DNA of 64,000 bases. Source: Isochrysis galbana (taxonomy: Eukaryota; Haptophyta; Isochrysidales; Isochrysidaceae). The DNA lies in contig CM030940.1 in assembly GCA_018136815.1 (NCBI GenBank), positions 3,970,833 through 4,034,832 of the forward strand, in the 5' to 3' direction. A program made the translations under genes and the position numbers. This document shows, one piece after another, positions 1 to 10,270 of the stretch. Every line of letters starts with the position of its first letter. Within the stretch, counting starts at the first letter, position 1. Below the pieces are notes generated by a model, which searched no databases, was not told the origin of the DNA, and worked only from the letters and a program-made list of their open reading frames with translations.

Positions 1-621
1 GTGGGCGCAGGAGCCAACGGGCTGCGCCCCGGCATCACCAAGAACAGTGCGACCAAAGCCTGCATGCTGGCAGCAACCAGCATGCAGCACACACACCTCA
101 CCCTCCACAGCCTCACCAGCCACACCACACCAGTTGGACGATCCATCAGGGAAGGCCCCCGGGCCTGGCCCCTACACAGCCGCGTTACCGCCCTCGTGCT
201 CCGGCACGAGGGGCTGGACCGGCGCCATTCTGGACATGACTCCCTTGGGGGAATGTCGCAACAAACCGATGCAGCAGGCATGCAACAAGGCTTGACCCCC
301 AGGGAGGGAGACAGCAGCACCAAAGGAGACATCAGGAGAGGGGGCCCCCCCAACACTAGGAGGAGACGAGACCACGAACACGCCGCGAGCGCGCGAGAGG
401 CAGAAAGGGCAGAAGCCCAAGGGGCCCAACAACGCAAACAAGCATACGAACAAGGGCCAACAAATGGCCCAAACAACCCAACAACCCCAAGGGGAGACAC
501 CGGCAGGAGGGCCAGGAACGATAGAAGCAGAGAGGAGGTCATCATCGATAACCTTTTCATGCACCCCGGGGGCAAATCACCAAGAAAGATCACTTACCAT
601 ACTATAAAAAAAACCTTTTAA
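1..621 (+). pseudogene. Chimeric retroelement fragment (leader plus LINE C-terminal piece)
   Basis: The reading frame is open from the first base, so its start lies left of the window. Its first residues (GAGANGLRP) match the leader of the element at 43496, where GAGASGPRP follows a KRPR motif. The middle is low-complexity, rich in Arg, Gly and Pro. The last 30 residues (RSREEVIIDNLFMHPGG...) align with the start of the LINE C-terminal fragment at 31831 (KSREDHIVDNSFIYPKG). The frame ends shortly after. What is seen is a leader module joined to a LINE remnant; that this is a degraded element rather than a host gene is inference. Confidence 0.5.
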
Positions 622-745
622 AATTCTCGCCTCACACGTGGCCCTGAACTATTCCTTCGTAGCCACGCCCCTTTCCCTTCCTCACCCTCATTCCCCGCCT
701 TGCGGCAACTCCCCTCGTGCTCTACTTAGGGGCTCGGGTCATGTG
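600..745 (+). repeat. Upstream module of leader elements (copy 1)
   Basis: This A/T start (AAACCTTTTAAAATTCTCGCC) is followed by a CACGTG-containing segment and a C/T-rich tail ending in CTCGTGCTCTACTTAGGGGC. Related copies lie at 51690-51835 (+), 25862-25985 (-), 44555-44605 (-) and 53255-53350 (-). In the 53-kb copy the module sits directly upstream of a hairpin and the ATG of a leader frame, so it may be the 5' promoter or untranslated part of these elements. Confidence 0.5.
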
Positions 746-779
746 GGGGTCCGAGCGGAGCGGGGTGCACCTGTCCCCA

Positions 780-3700
780 GCTGCGCATTCTCAACTTCCT
801 CCTGTGCTGCTGGGTGACCTGTTTCTTGTGGTGCTATCGTCGGTTCCCTTGTGTCTGCGTGTGTCCATGTTTGCCGTGGGTGAGCTGTGCTGATCGATCA
901 CACCTTTGGTTGGTTCATCAATGCCGGTCGTCTTTTCTTGCTTCTCGCTACGCGAGCCTTTCAGCGAGACCAAGCGCTGCCGCTACAAGGCTAGTGTTTT
1001 CGCTCATTTGTAGCCTACCCTTTTCGTTTTCAATGAATATCGGGGCACTAAGTGCCAGCGTTCTCTTAAGTTTGGGCTTCCTCCCCTGGGCGGCTTTACA
1101 TGTGCGCATCAAACAATGCTGCCGTGGCGGGGTGAGGCCCCTAACCAATGTGGCAAACCTCACTAGTGTAGACTCCAATACTGGGATATAGTGGTATTCA
1201 TATGACTCAAACGCGACTCTATAGAAGTCTCTTAGTATGTATTTCCATGCTATCACGTATAACGCTTTTAGACTTTCGGGTGTGTTCGCACCGGGGTATG
1301 CGAATAGTCTGTCTTTCGTTTTTTGTGTGCGTGATCTCCCGGGAGAGGGGGTGAAGTTGTTGAGGGCGTCTATGGTTTCGAATACTCTCTTCGTCGCGGG
1401 ACACCACGCTAGGTGGCACGAGTTTTCCCGGTGTCGGCGACACAGTCTACAGACGTCTGTCTGTCCGTCTGCGAATCTGTTCCTGGTACCGATTCGCCTA
1501 TGTGTGATATGTTTGAAGTGGAGGTGTTTATCCGTGTGTTTTAGCAGTGGCATTGTATATAGCCTTGCTATATGTTTCCATTCTTCCTTGGTGACATTCA
1601 GTCGCTTTTCCCATGCTGTTCTCGCCGCTTGCGGGGCGTTGCTTCGTGTCGCTTTAAGCACGGCCTTGGTGAGATCTGCGACTGATATTGCGTCTAGCGC
1701 GACTTTTCCTTTTAGTATGGCGTATTCGTCCGCCAAGGGGTACTCCATATATCTTGGGCCTTTGAATCCGCCTTCCCATCTGGCTGGCGGGTGGTAGTAT
1801 TGGATCTCTCCCGCATTCGCTACTTTTCCGGTGCCGGCTATCTCTCCCAAGTAGTCGGTATCCGTGTGTATCCAGATGTTGTTTAGTTTGCTGATGTATT
1901 TATCGTCTTCGGAGACCCTGATTTCGTTGTTCTGTAGCTCGGTCTCCGGCTCTTTAGGCGGGGCTTTGTCGTCGGGTGTCTTTTTCCCCTTTGCGTCGGG
2001 GGGCGGGCGCTCTTGTGATTGCCCTATCACTCGCGTTGCGTGGCTAACGATTTCGTCCCATGAGTCGAGAAACTCCTTTTTGTGTATTGGGCGGCCCTCG
2101 TGAACAAAGGTTTCGGGTAGATGTTCGAGATACGCCGAGCATTCATCCTTGCTATATGGCGTCAGAAAGGCGCCGTCTTTGAACACGTTGTGAATTACGG
2201 TAGTGTGCAGGGCTTCCCATAGACGCGCCCATGGGGCGCGCACTCCTGGGGGTGGGATGTGCGGGTTGTGCCATATCGGTTGGGATAATGCGCCCTCCCG
2301 TGTAAGGAAGGAGGGTTGTATATCGAGTTTTCTGAAGTTCGCAATAGCTTCTTTCCAGAAGACTGGAAGTGCCGGGTTGCCCCTGATACTTCCCGTCAGC
2401 ATTTTCGTGGGGATCGTGGAGAGAACAGCTCCCCTCCCTAGTCCGGTTCGACAGAACCAAGCGTCTAGTCCGTGTTTCCATAGTGCCTTTCTCGCGTTCA
2501 AATAGTTTAGGATCCATCTGGTTTGTATTGCCTTTATATGGGACGGCCAATTCAGGAGTCCCAGCCCCAGCGTCCTAGTCGCACTTTTATCGTGTGAGAC
2601 GGGGTAGTGTGGGTGTTTTATCCATTTGCTTTGTTTGTTAGTGTACGGACTTGTCCAGAGGACAGCGTCCGCTGCCTTTTGGACACGGGTGTGGAACCAT
2701 CTCGGGGCGGCTAATGTTTGTAACCAATATCTCGGGATACCATAGATTATGAAGTTAACCACTGACGCCCTACCGAATATTGTCATATAGTTGGTGGCCG
2801 GTGCTAGCTTGGCGACCCTCGCGTCGATCTTATCCGCTAGTTTCGACCAAAAGGGCTTGAGCGTCTCGGGTGCTCCCAAGGGGACGCCCAAGATGGTCAG
2901 ATACTCATCGTTTTCTATCCAGTTGTATTTTCTCATGTCCCACGGAGGCTTACGGAGTCTCTGGGAGCCCATTCTCAGTCCTTGGAATTTGTCAGCGTTA
3001 GTTTTGCCGCCCGTCGCTTTCTCGTGCAATTCCACCCATTGTAGTGATTTCTGTAGACTTTTGTAGTCGCGCGTTATCAGCGCCGTGTCGTCGGCAAATT
3101 GGCTTATCTTCAGGCTATAGCCATTGAGGTTCACGCCGTTGATGTCTTCGTCGCCGTTGATGGCTCTAGTAAGTGCCTCCGTGGTCAGTAGAAACGTGAG
3201 CGGTGACAGCGGGCATCCCTGTGGCATGCCGCTGCCCACGGTAAATGGGTAGCTTCTCCCACCGTTGGTCTTGATCGTGCGTATCGGCCGGGCTTCCTCG
3301 CTCGTGACTCGTGAGAGCCTTTGCCAGTGTTTGGAAGTTTGGGCCGAAATTGAGAAGTTTGAGAGCTAGATGATAGAACTCCCAGCTTACTCTGTCGAAG
3401 GCTTTTTCCCAGTCGAGGGCTAGTAGTAGTCCCGGATCTCCGGTCTCGTCGAGGTATGCTCTGGTGAGTTGGAGGAGGTGCGTGGCCTCGCTGATGAGTC
3501 TTCTGGGCACGAATCCTAGTTGATTTTCCGATATTATTTTTCCTATTACTTTGCTAAGTCTGTTGGTTAGGATCTTGGCTAGAATTTTGTAATCGCTTTG
3601 TAGTAGGGTGATAGGCCTATAGTTACGTGGGTCTCTCGCGTCTCCTTTCTTATAGAGTAGTATTATGTCGCCTTCTCTCATGGTAAACGCTAGGGTCCCC

Positions 3701-4484
3701 GTGACCAATGCTTGGTTGTATAGTCGGGTTAGCAGCGGAGCCGCTGTTTTTTCGTGTGCTTTATATACTTCCGCCGGCAGCCCATCCGGGCCCGCGCTCT
3801 TTCCGGGGCCTATGCTCCGAATCGCTTGTATCGTTTCTTCCACGGTTATGGAGCCTTCTAGTCGGCGCCGGTCGAGATCATTTAGCGGGCGTTCCGCCAG
3901 CGTCGTCTCCAGTTGAGGTGTTCTCGGGGCACTTTTGGGAGAGTACAGCCACACGTAGTATCTTCTGAACTCTCTTCGGATCGCTGTGTCTGTGGTCACG
4001 GTGTCGTGCTCTGAGTGCTCCGGGGCGTCCCACCGCTTCGTGCGGTAAAGCTCCGCCACGTTGGCTTTCCATCTGCGGGGCTTTAGTTGTTCGAAGAACT
4101 CTTTAGAGTGTAGGTCTTCCCGGCGGAGCTGGCGGTATAGTGGCATATCTTTGAGTGGTATCCTCCCTCTTTCCTCTGCTATTTCTTTGTGTGTTTTCGT
4201 CAGCTCTGCCGTGAGCCTTTCGTCCGGCCCTTGCTTCGCGAGGCGTATGTTTAGTCTCGCTGCCTTCAACTCAAGCGCGGATAGGATGGTAGGCTTAGTT
4301 CTTTCCGCCGTTTCTTCCCTCAGGAATGTGGCTATGGCCTCCTTCGTGTCGGCCCATATGATGTCTATGCTGGCTCCCTCGTCCATCTTTCGGACGGCGT
4401 TTTGAAGTAGCCGTTCCACCGTGTTCATCGCGCCTTTCTCATGAATTATCGCCAGGTCTATTGGCTTGTCAAAGTTTCGCCCCG
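780..4484 (-). mobile_element. LINE (non-LTR retrotransposon) reverse transcriptase copy, frameshifted
   Basis: Two overlapping minus-strand frames (4484 to about 3317, then about 3316 to 948) carry one LINE ORF2. The upstream frame holds the RT fingers and motif A (RNYRPITLL, QLGFVPRR, LALDWEKAFDRV). The downstream frame holds motif B (GMPQGCPLSP), motif C (FADDT), a long thumb region and a C-terminal zinc motif (CRLCRRHRENSCHLAWC). A one-base shift near 3316 separates motif A from motif B, so this copy cannot make full RT unless it is a sequence error. No apurinic endonuclease domain is present; the copy stops at a junction near 4484 with an oppositely oriented LINE tail. Bases 780-947 would be its 3' untranslated region. 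Confidence 0.85.
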
Positions 4485-4970
4485 GTACTAATAAGAACAT
4501 TGGACAGACACACAACACTAAGCAAGGCTCTACTTTTTGCGAATACAACGGACTCGGCTAGGACCGCCCAAGCGGGCATGGGCAGACAGCCGAAAAAAAG
4601 GATCGACACGAACGATATATACCCGATATTCACAGTAGGCGCAAGAGGCAACCTCGAACCCAGTCTGGAGATGCAAGCAATAACCAACTCGATGGGAGTG
4701 GCTCATATAATAGCCGGGGGACCCGAGACGGAACACTCCTAAGACGGACCCCACCGTAGCTAGGCGAACACGCACCACACACGGAGGCGCACCAGTGATG
4801 GGCTCACGTGAGGAAAAGACGCAACAGCTCGGACTCCACCGGCCAAGGGACTACGCAAATACAAACAATAGGCCTGCCCGGAACCCGCACTCTGAACCAG
4901 GCCCAAGGTAGCGCACCTGGGCCGAACCCCGGATACCGACGACAAAGGAATGACGGGGAGGGGAGCGCGG
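4485..4970 (+). mobile_element. LINE 3' fragment (C-terminus plus 3' UTR)
   Basis: The frame LIRTLDRHTTLSKALLFANT followed by ARTAQAGMGRQPKKRID matches the C-terminal part of the fragment at 31789-32259 and, more distantly, the end of the minus-strand LINE at 948. The following untranslated region (about 4868-4965: CAGGCCTGCCCGG and GACAAAGGAATGA motifs) recurs at 5178-5280 (-) and 32366-32465 (+). It is therefore a 5'-truncated LINE insertion of a different subfamily from the neighbouring RT copy. Confidence 0.75.
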
Positions 4971-5169
4971 CGAAGGTCGGCCTGTCAGGCGGGTCGGTCG
5001 CCATCGCTCTGCCTTGGATTCGGATTAGAGCGGGGAGAGGGACGAGGGGAAATCTTCCCCCGGTCCGACGATAAAAAAATGTGGGCTTCCGGATCAACAC
5101 GAGTTTTATTTACAACCCACTCTCCCCCACCTCTACCCTTACATCCCCTCCCTCCACCTCCTCCCTTTC

Positions 5170-5290
5170 CCCCCTTCATTCCTTTTTCTTCGGTTTCCGG
5201 GGTCTGGGTCTGACTCCGGTGCACTACCAAGAGCCTAGTTCAGAGTGCGGGTTTGGGGCAGGCCTGTTCCTGTTGGATGTCTTGAGCAGT
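5170..5290 (-). repeat. LINE 3'-UTR copy in inverted orientation
   Basis: This stretch is the reverse complement of the LINE tail at 4868-4965 (ATTCCTTT, CGGTTTCCGGGG, GAGTGCGGG and GGCCTG blocks in reversed order). The two tails face each other with about 200 bases between them, forming a large inverted repeat. Confidence 0.7.
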
Positions 5291-5410
5291 CGCTGTCGAA
5301 GCGACAGCGTTCACCCTTAGAGGCCGAGCAGATGTGTGTGACTCCCCAGTCACGCCACACGGCCCGTAGCCCTGGCCACTCCCAGCACAACAGCCATGTT
5401 GGCCCCCCCC
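5283..5410 (+). repeat. Diverged fragment of the leader module
   Basis: The bases TTGAGCAGTCGCTGTCGAAG, GAGGCCGAGCAG and CGCCACACGGCCCGT match the internal part of the leader modules at 46547 and 52570. The hairpin and ATG are missing. A C-rich and CT-rich tract (about 5525-5610) lies between it and the 3' end of the next gene. Confidence 0.6.
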
Positions 5411-5637
5411 CACTACCCACAGCTCGCCACAACAGCCACAGCACTATAGACACACACAAGCCACTCCCTTGCCGCCATGTCCGCTCCCATGTCGCGCTCG
5501 TCCTCTCCCATGCTATTCCACCCACCTCTTCCCACAGAGGTGGTGGAGGCCGCCATTTGCTCTCTCTCCCTCCCTCCCCCCCCCCCCCCCCCCCCCCCTC
5601 TCTCTCTCTTGCGCAAGTAAGGCGAGGGTCACAATGC

Positions 5638-8619
5638 TCACGCGGCGTCTTCAAGGTGAGCCACGACGCCAACAAGGACTTGGAAGCCCTTTTCCATGTC
5701 GCTCAATAAGCAATACTCGTTGTCCGCATGATAGGTGCTGCGCAAGGAGGGCCGAGGCCTTCTCAAAGCTGGGCTCGTGAGAAGCTTCCATCTAGTTCAC
5801 GCCCGCCGATCCGCAGGACCTGCTCTCCCCCAACACGGCAGGCTGTCGCGGCTCCATCTTCTATCCCGTCGGCACCTCCCCCGGTCCACACACGCTCACC
5901 TAAGTAAGCCAAAGCCGGTGATCTGCACGTCGAATCCGCCCCTCTGCAAGTCTCGCACGAGCGGAAGACTGCCGCCGATTGAGTAAGGCTTGGCCTCGCC
6001 GCGCACCTACGAGTCACAGCAAGCGAACCACTCAAGAGTCCGAGACAGTAGCTAAGCAGCGGTCGAGGCCCTTGCCACTAGGGCAAACTCGTGTGTTCGC
6101 TGCATGCGCGAGATGTGCAATGCAACCTGCTGGGTAGCGGCGACGAGCGCAGCGTGGCCGTCCGAGTCGAGGCTGCAAGCAATTCCCTCGAGATAGCCCT
6201 CCGCAATCTCGAGCTCCAGACTTCCACGGAAGCCTTCAATAACATACCTGAGCGAGGTGTCGGTGAGAAGCACATCGAGAGAATGCGCTCGCATGTGGCC
6301 CGGCGTCTGGACGACGCTCTATAGTGACGGGCCTATGCAGGGTGATGCGAACGGGCCAGAGTGGGCCCTCACTTGGAGGCGGGGCCAAACGTGGGGAGTG
6401 CCGTCTCGAGATTCTTGTTGATATCCGCGACCCAAGCAGTGAGGGCCTCGCGCAGCTCCTTCACCTGCAAGCACGCAGCAGTGACGGGACAAGCTCTTCT
6501 CTGCGCTCTCTTAGGCCTCCCAAGCTCGGCTACTTGAGCCCCGTACTCACCTCATAGAAAGGCGACAAGCGCACATCTCCCGAAATCTCAACCCACGGGG
6601 GAAGCTGGTTGAGCGAGCCCACAGCGCAGCGGACTTGTGTGGGCTTCATCGTCGAGGGCGATGAGAAATTGTAGGGGATCTGCGACAAAGCAACGGAGAA
6701 AGACGATGGGATGCCGCATCGCTGCGCATGCAAGAGAGTGAGGCGCAATTGCTCACCTCGCGCTCTTCCTGCGGGAAGTGCTCGTAGAAGCGACGTTGCA
6801 ATTCGGCGACCGCTGCGTTGGCAAGCTCGAGAGCGTTGACACCCTTGTGAGGGAGCCCCGAGTGGAAGAGCTTGCCGTTGGCCCGGAGCGTCCAGCTGGA
6901 GGGGATAGAGGGGTCGGGAGGGCGAGGCGTGAGGAGGTGGCTATGGGTCTAGAGGGGCACTTGGAGGAGCTACCGACCAGCGGGACGTGCATGCAAGCGC
7001 CGGCGAAGAGAAGTCGAAGGGGATCCGCCGGGGTCACCGCTTACGTAAGGGAACCGGCAGTACCGATGCACGGCTGCGAGTCTGCCGAGTCGACCCACAA
7101 CACTGGCCCGCTTCGGATCCCATCGAGCTTGCCCGTCTCCATCAGGCGGTCAACACCTGTCGAGTGTGGCAGCGGGCTCAGAGGAGTTGCTCATGTCTGT
7201 GGGCAGTCGTCGAGCACGAATGGACCGCTTGTGCACCCGGCTGAATGGATATGATTGGGTCTATGGTTCCATCCCGATCGGCGTACGCCCAGTTCCATCG
7301 CCGCTCACCTACTCCTGCCACGGCGCCATTCTCCTCGTTTGCAATGAAGACGGCGGCTACAGTGCGTTGGAGCTGTGGCTTGTGCGTCGCCAGCGAAATC
7401 ATCACTTCCGTGATCAGAGCCACGTGGCCCAGGCAGTCGGTTGTGCCTGAGAAGCCGTTAGGCATAGATCAGAGGGTGAGGTCACAACAACCGCACAACT
7501 GTGACATGTGGCGCGACGCCAGCGCAGCGTTTGTCCGCCTATGCTCGGTCACCCTGTCCATGCTCCGCGCACCTCGTCCGTACAGCTTATCGCCCTCGAT
7601 GTTGAGCTTGAAAGGGTCACGGTCCCAATTCTCCGGGTTTGCGGGGACGACATCCATGTGGGCGCCCACAAAGGCGACGGAGCCACCACCCGGTGCCTGC
7701 ACACAGAAACAGATCCGTGCCGATCCTCAGCTGTATGCGCATTCTGGCACTGATATGTTGCCGAATAGCCGTGGTCGCCGCGGCTGGACGAGCTCGGAGT
7801 GCTCACCCCAGGATATGTCACGATGAGATTGCCCCGGCCCTCTGTGAATGTGACCCTCTCGATGGTCAATGGGCCTCCCTTGGCTGTGGAGAAGGGCTCA
7901 AGGAGCGCCATCACCTGCGAGGCATCATGCAGCGGATTTAGAATAGGTGTGCGAGCGGGAGTCGGGGAAAGGAGCGCTACGATTTCGTGCCCCCTGACTG
8001 GCTGGGCCTTGTCTTCAAGCTATATTGGTTCAACACGTGTACCTCAAACATGACACGACATGAGGGCCACGTGCACGTACAAGGGCGCCGCGCCGCGTGC
8101 GCATGCGGCTCCTCACATGTCCAGACGCGAGGTCCTCTTTCGGATGAAGACCTTGTGCCGGCGAGTTCTGCAGGCTCTCGGCCTCGCCGATCAGCTTACC
8201 TGCAGCGTCGAAAAGGCGCACGTCAGATTCATTCTCCTCGTCCACCGCATTCATGCGCCCTGCGTCCTTCTTGACCTCTGCTCCTTCCCCACTCCTCTCT
8301 TCCTCCCCCCTCCCCCCCCCCCCTCCCCCCCCCGCCCGCGCGCCCTCATCCGCATCCTCCCTCCCTCTCCCTCTCTCTCGCTCGCTCCCTCTCCCCCCCC
8401 GCTGCCACAGAGCTCTTCCCCCTCCCTCGTGGCCAGCGCCTCCGCTGCCAGAGGGGCACAGCGAGCCAGCACGAGCGCGCGCACGCACCCGACACGCACA
8501 CGACACGCACACTAGCACCACCACGAGCACACACCAAGCAGCTCGAGGAAGCGCTCCTTCTCCAGCCTCCACGAGCCCATCTGCTCGGCGAGCCCCTCGG
8601 CGCGCGACCGCTTCGCCAT
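5638..8619 (-). CDS. NAOD: Acetylornithine deacetylase, M20 metallopeptidase family (plant type)
   Basis: The product would remove the acetyl group from N-acetylornithine in arginine synthesis, using two metal ions. Twelve exons give 445 residues, close to the roughly 440 of plant enzymes: 8619-8535, 8199-8117, 7914-7807, 7696-7573, 7446-7309, 7156-7045, 6895-6757, 6679-6551, 6464-6373, 6247-6127, 6006-5900, 5737-5638. All junctions are GT-AG and keep phase. Metal-site motifs are visible: GAHMDVV (His, Asp), GRGTTDCLGHV (Asp) and ANEENG (Glu-Glu). The dimerisation part has GKLFHSGLPHK, STMKPTQ and SGDVRLSPFY. The C-terminus has TYHADNEYCLLSDM. Order and spacing follow the plant-type enzyme throughout. 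No targeting peptide is obvious. The start (MAKRSRAEGL) is the first Met in the first conserved exon. Intron 1 contains a long CT/C tract. Confidence 0.93.
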
Positions 8620-9029
8620 CGCCTGTGCGCTTCTGCCTCTTCTCTCTCTCCTCTCCTCTCTCCGCTTCTCGCCTCCCCCTTCTTCTTCCCCTTCCCCCTC
8701 CCCCCCCCCCCCCCCCCCGCGCGCAGGTTCCCATGGACCCCTTCCTAACATTACACTAGAACCTTTCCTAACATTATAATACCCCACAGCTTTCTATCAC
8801 CATCACATGAACTCCTGGACCTAGGCTTCCCCCGTTCTCCCGATGAGCCCGTCCCGGTCTCCCCGGATGAATCGTGCGCCGCGCTAGCCGCTAGCCGCCG
8901 GTGCGCCTTCGCGACTCGTTCCCAAAGAGGAAACGAGCTTCTCGCTCCGACACCGACACACCGACACACCGATACCTTCGTCGCGAGGGCGCTTTGGTGG
9001 CGCAGCGGCGCAGTGTCGGTCATAAGCCG

Positions 9030-9121
9030 ATCGTCTGGCATGGCCATGGGCCGTGGGCCGTGGGGACGGCAGGAGAAGAGGGGAGCGGCGCGCGCTCCTT
9101 AACCCTATCATTTTAACGATA
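9030..9121 (-). repeat. Leader module, type A, start codon lost
   Basis: Read on the minus strand, a CTATCR/CGATAG-type hairpin (9105-9121) is followed by GGAGCGCGCGCCGCTCCCC, as in the type A leaders at 53225 and 59268. The ATG is replaced by AAG, so this copy is broken. The surrounding 8620-9840 region holds direct GATGGC and GGATGA runs and C/T tracts, and no other gene that I can support. Confidence 0.6.
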
Positions 9122-10017
9122 TTTGAGGGCGCGGGCTCCAGGTGAGGATGAGGATATGAGGATGAGGGGATGAGGAAGGGTTGGGGTTGGGGCTCGATGG
9201 CTCGATGGTCGATGGCGATGGCGATGGCGATGGGCCGGCCGGCGTCCAGCATGGGCCAAGGCGTGCGATCGTGCGATCTGGGGAAGTCTGGCGGGGCAGT
9301 TGAGGCGAGTCCCGAGTCCCCCCTGCATGCCAAGCGGCAGCGCATGGGGGTGGATGGTTCCCGTCCCTCGTCCCCCACCCCATGAGGGGGTTCGAGGCTC
9401 GAGAGCAAAGAGGGGGTCGGGAGTGGGGCCGGGGGCCGGGGGGCGCCTCCCCATGGTGAGCAGTCATAAGATGAGTCTCGTACCACTAAGATTAAATTTA
9501 GATTGAGCGACCTCCGCCGCCACCACTGCCCCCCTCCTACCCCCCCCCGCCTCCCCCCCCCCCCCCCTCTCTTCTAATTGTAAGGGGGACGACTCTCTCC
9601 TCCTCTCCTCCTCTCCTCTCTTTCCTCTTCATCCTCGTTCCCCTCTCTTGTTCCCCTCTTTCCCTCCTTTCCCCCTCGTTTTCCCTCCTCTCTCTCTCTC
9701 TCTCTCTCCGTGTCCTCTCCTCTCTCTCTCACCGATAGGTTTTCTTTTTCTCCGGCTCTAACGCTGCGGCTCTCTCTTTCTCTCTCTCCTCTCGCGGCAG
9801 CCTACGACGCGACATGTGAGCCAACCGCCGAACTCACCATATCCACACTCCTGTGAAAGGGTATTCAAACCCTAAAACCTCTGGTGCCTCCCCCCCCTCC
9901 GGCCCTCCCTTTCCTCGTCTTCTCTCTGCTGCTCCCCTCGCCCCCCTCTCGCCCCCTCTATCTCCCTCACCTCGATCCTTTGTCTCTTCCTCTCAAACCC
10001 CACCTCACTTCTCATCT

Positions 10018-10256
<239 letters not shown>

Positions 10257-10270
10257 TTTCTCTGGCAACG

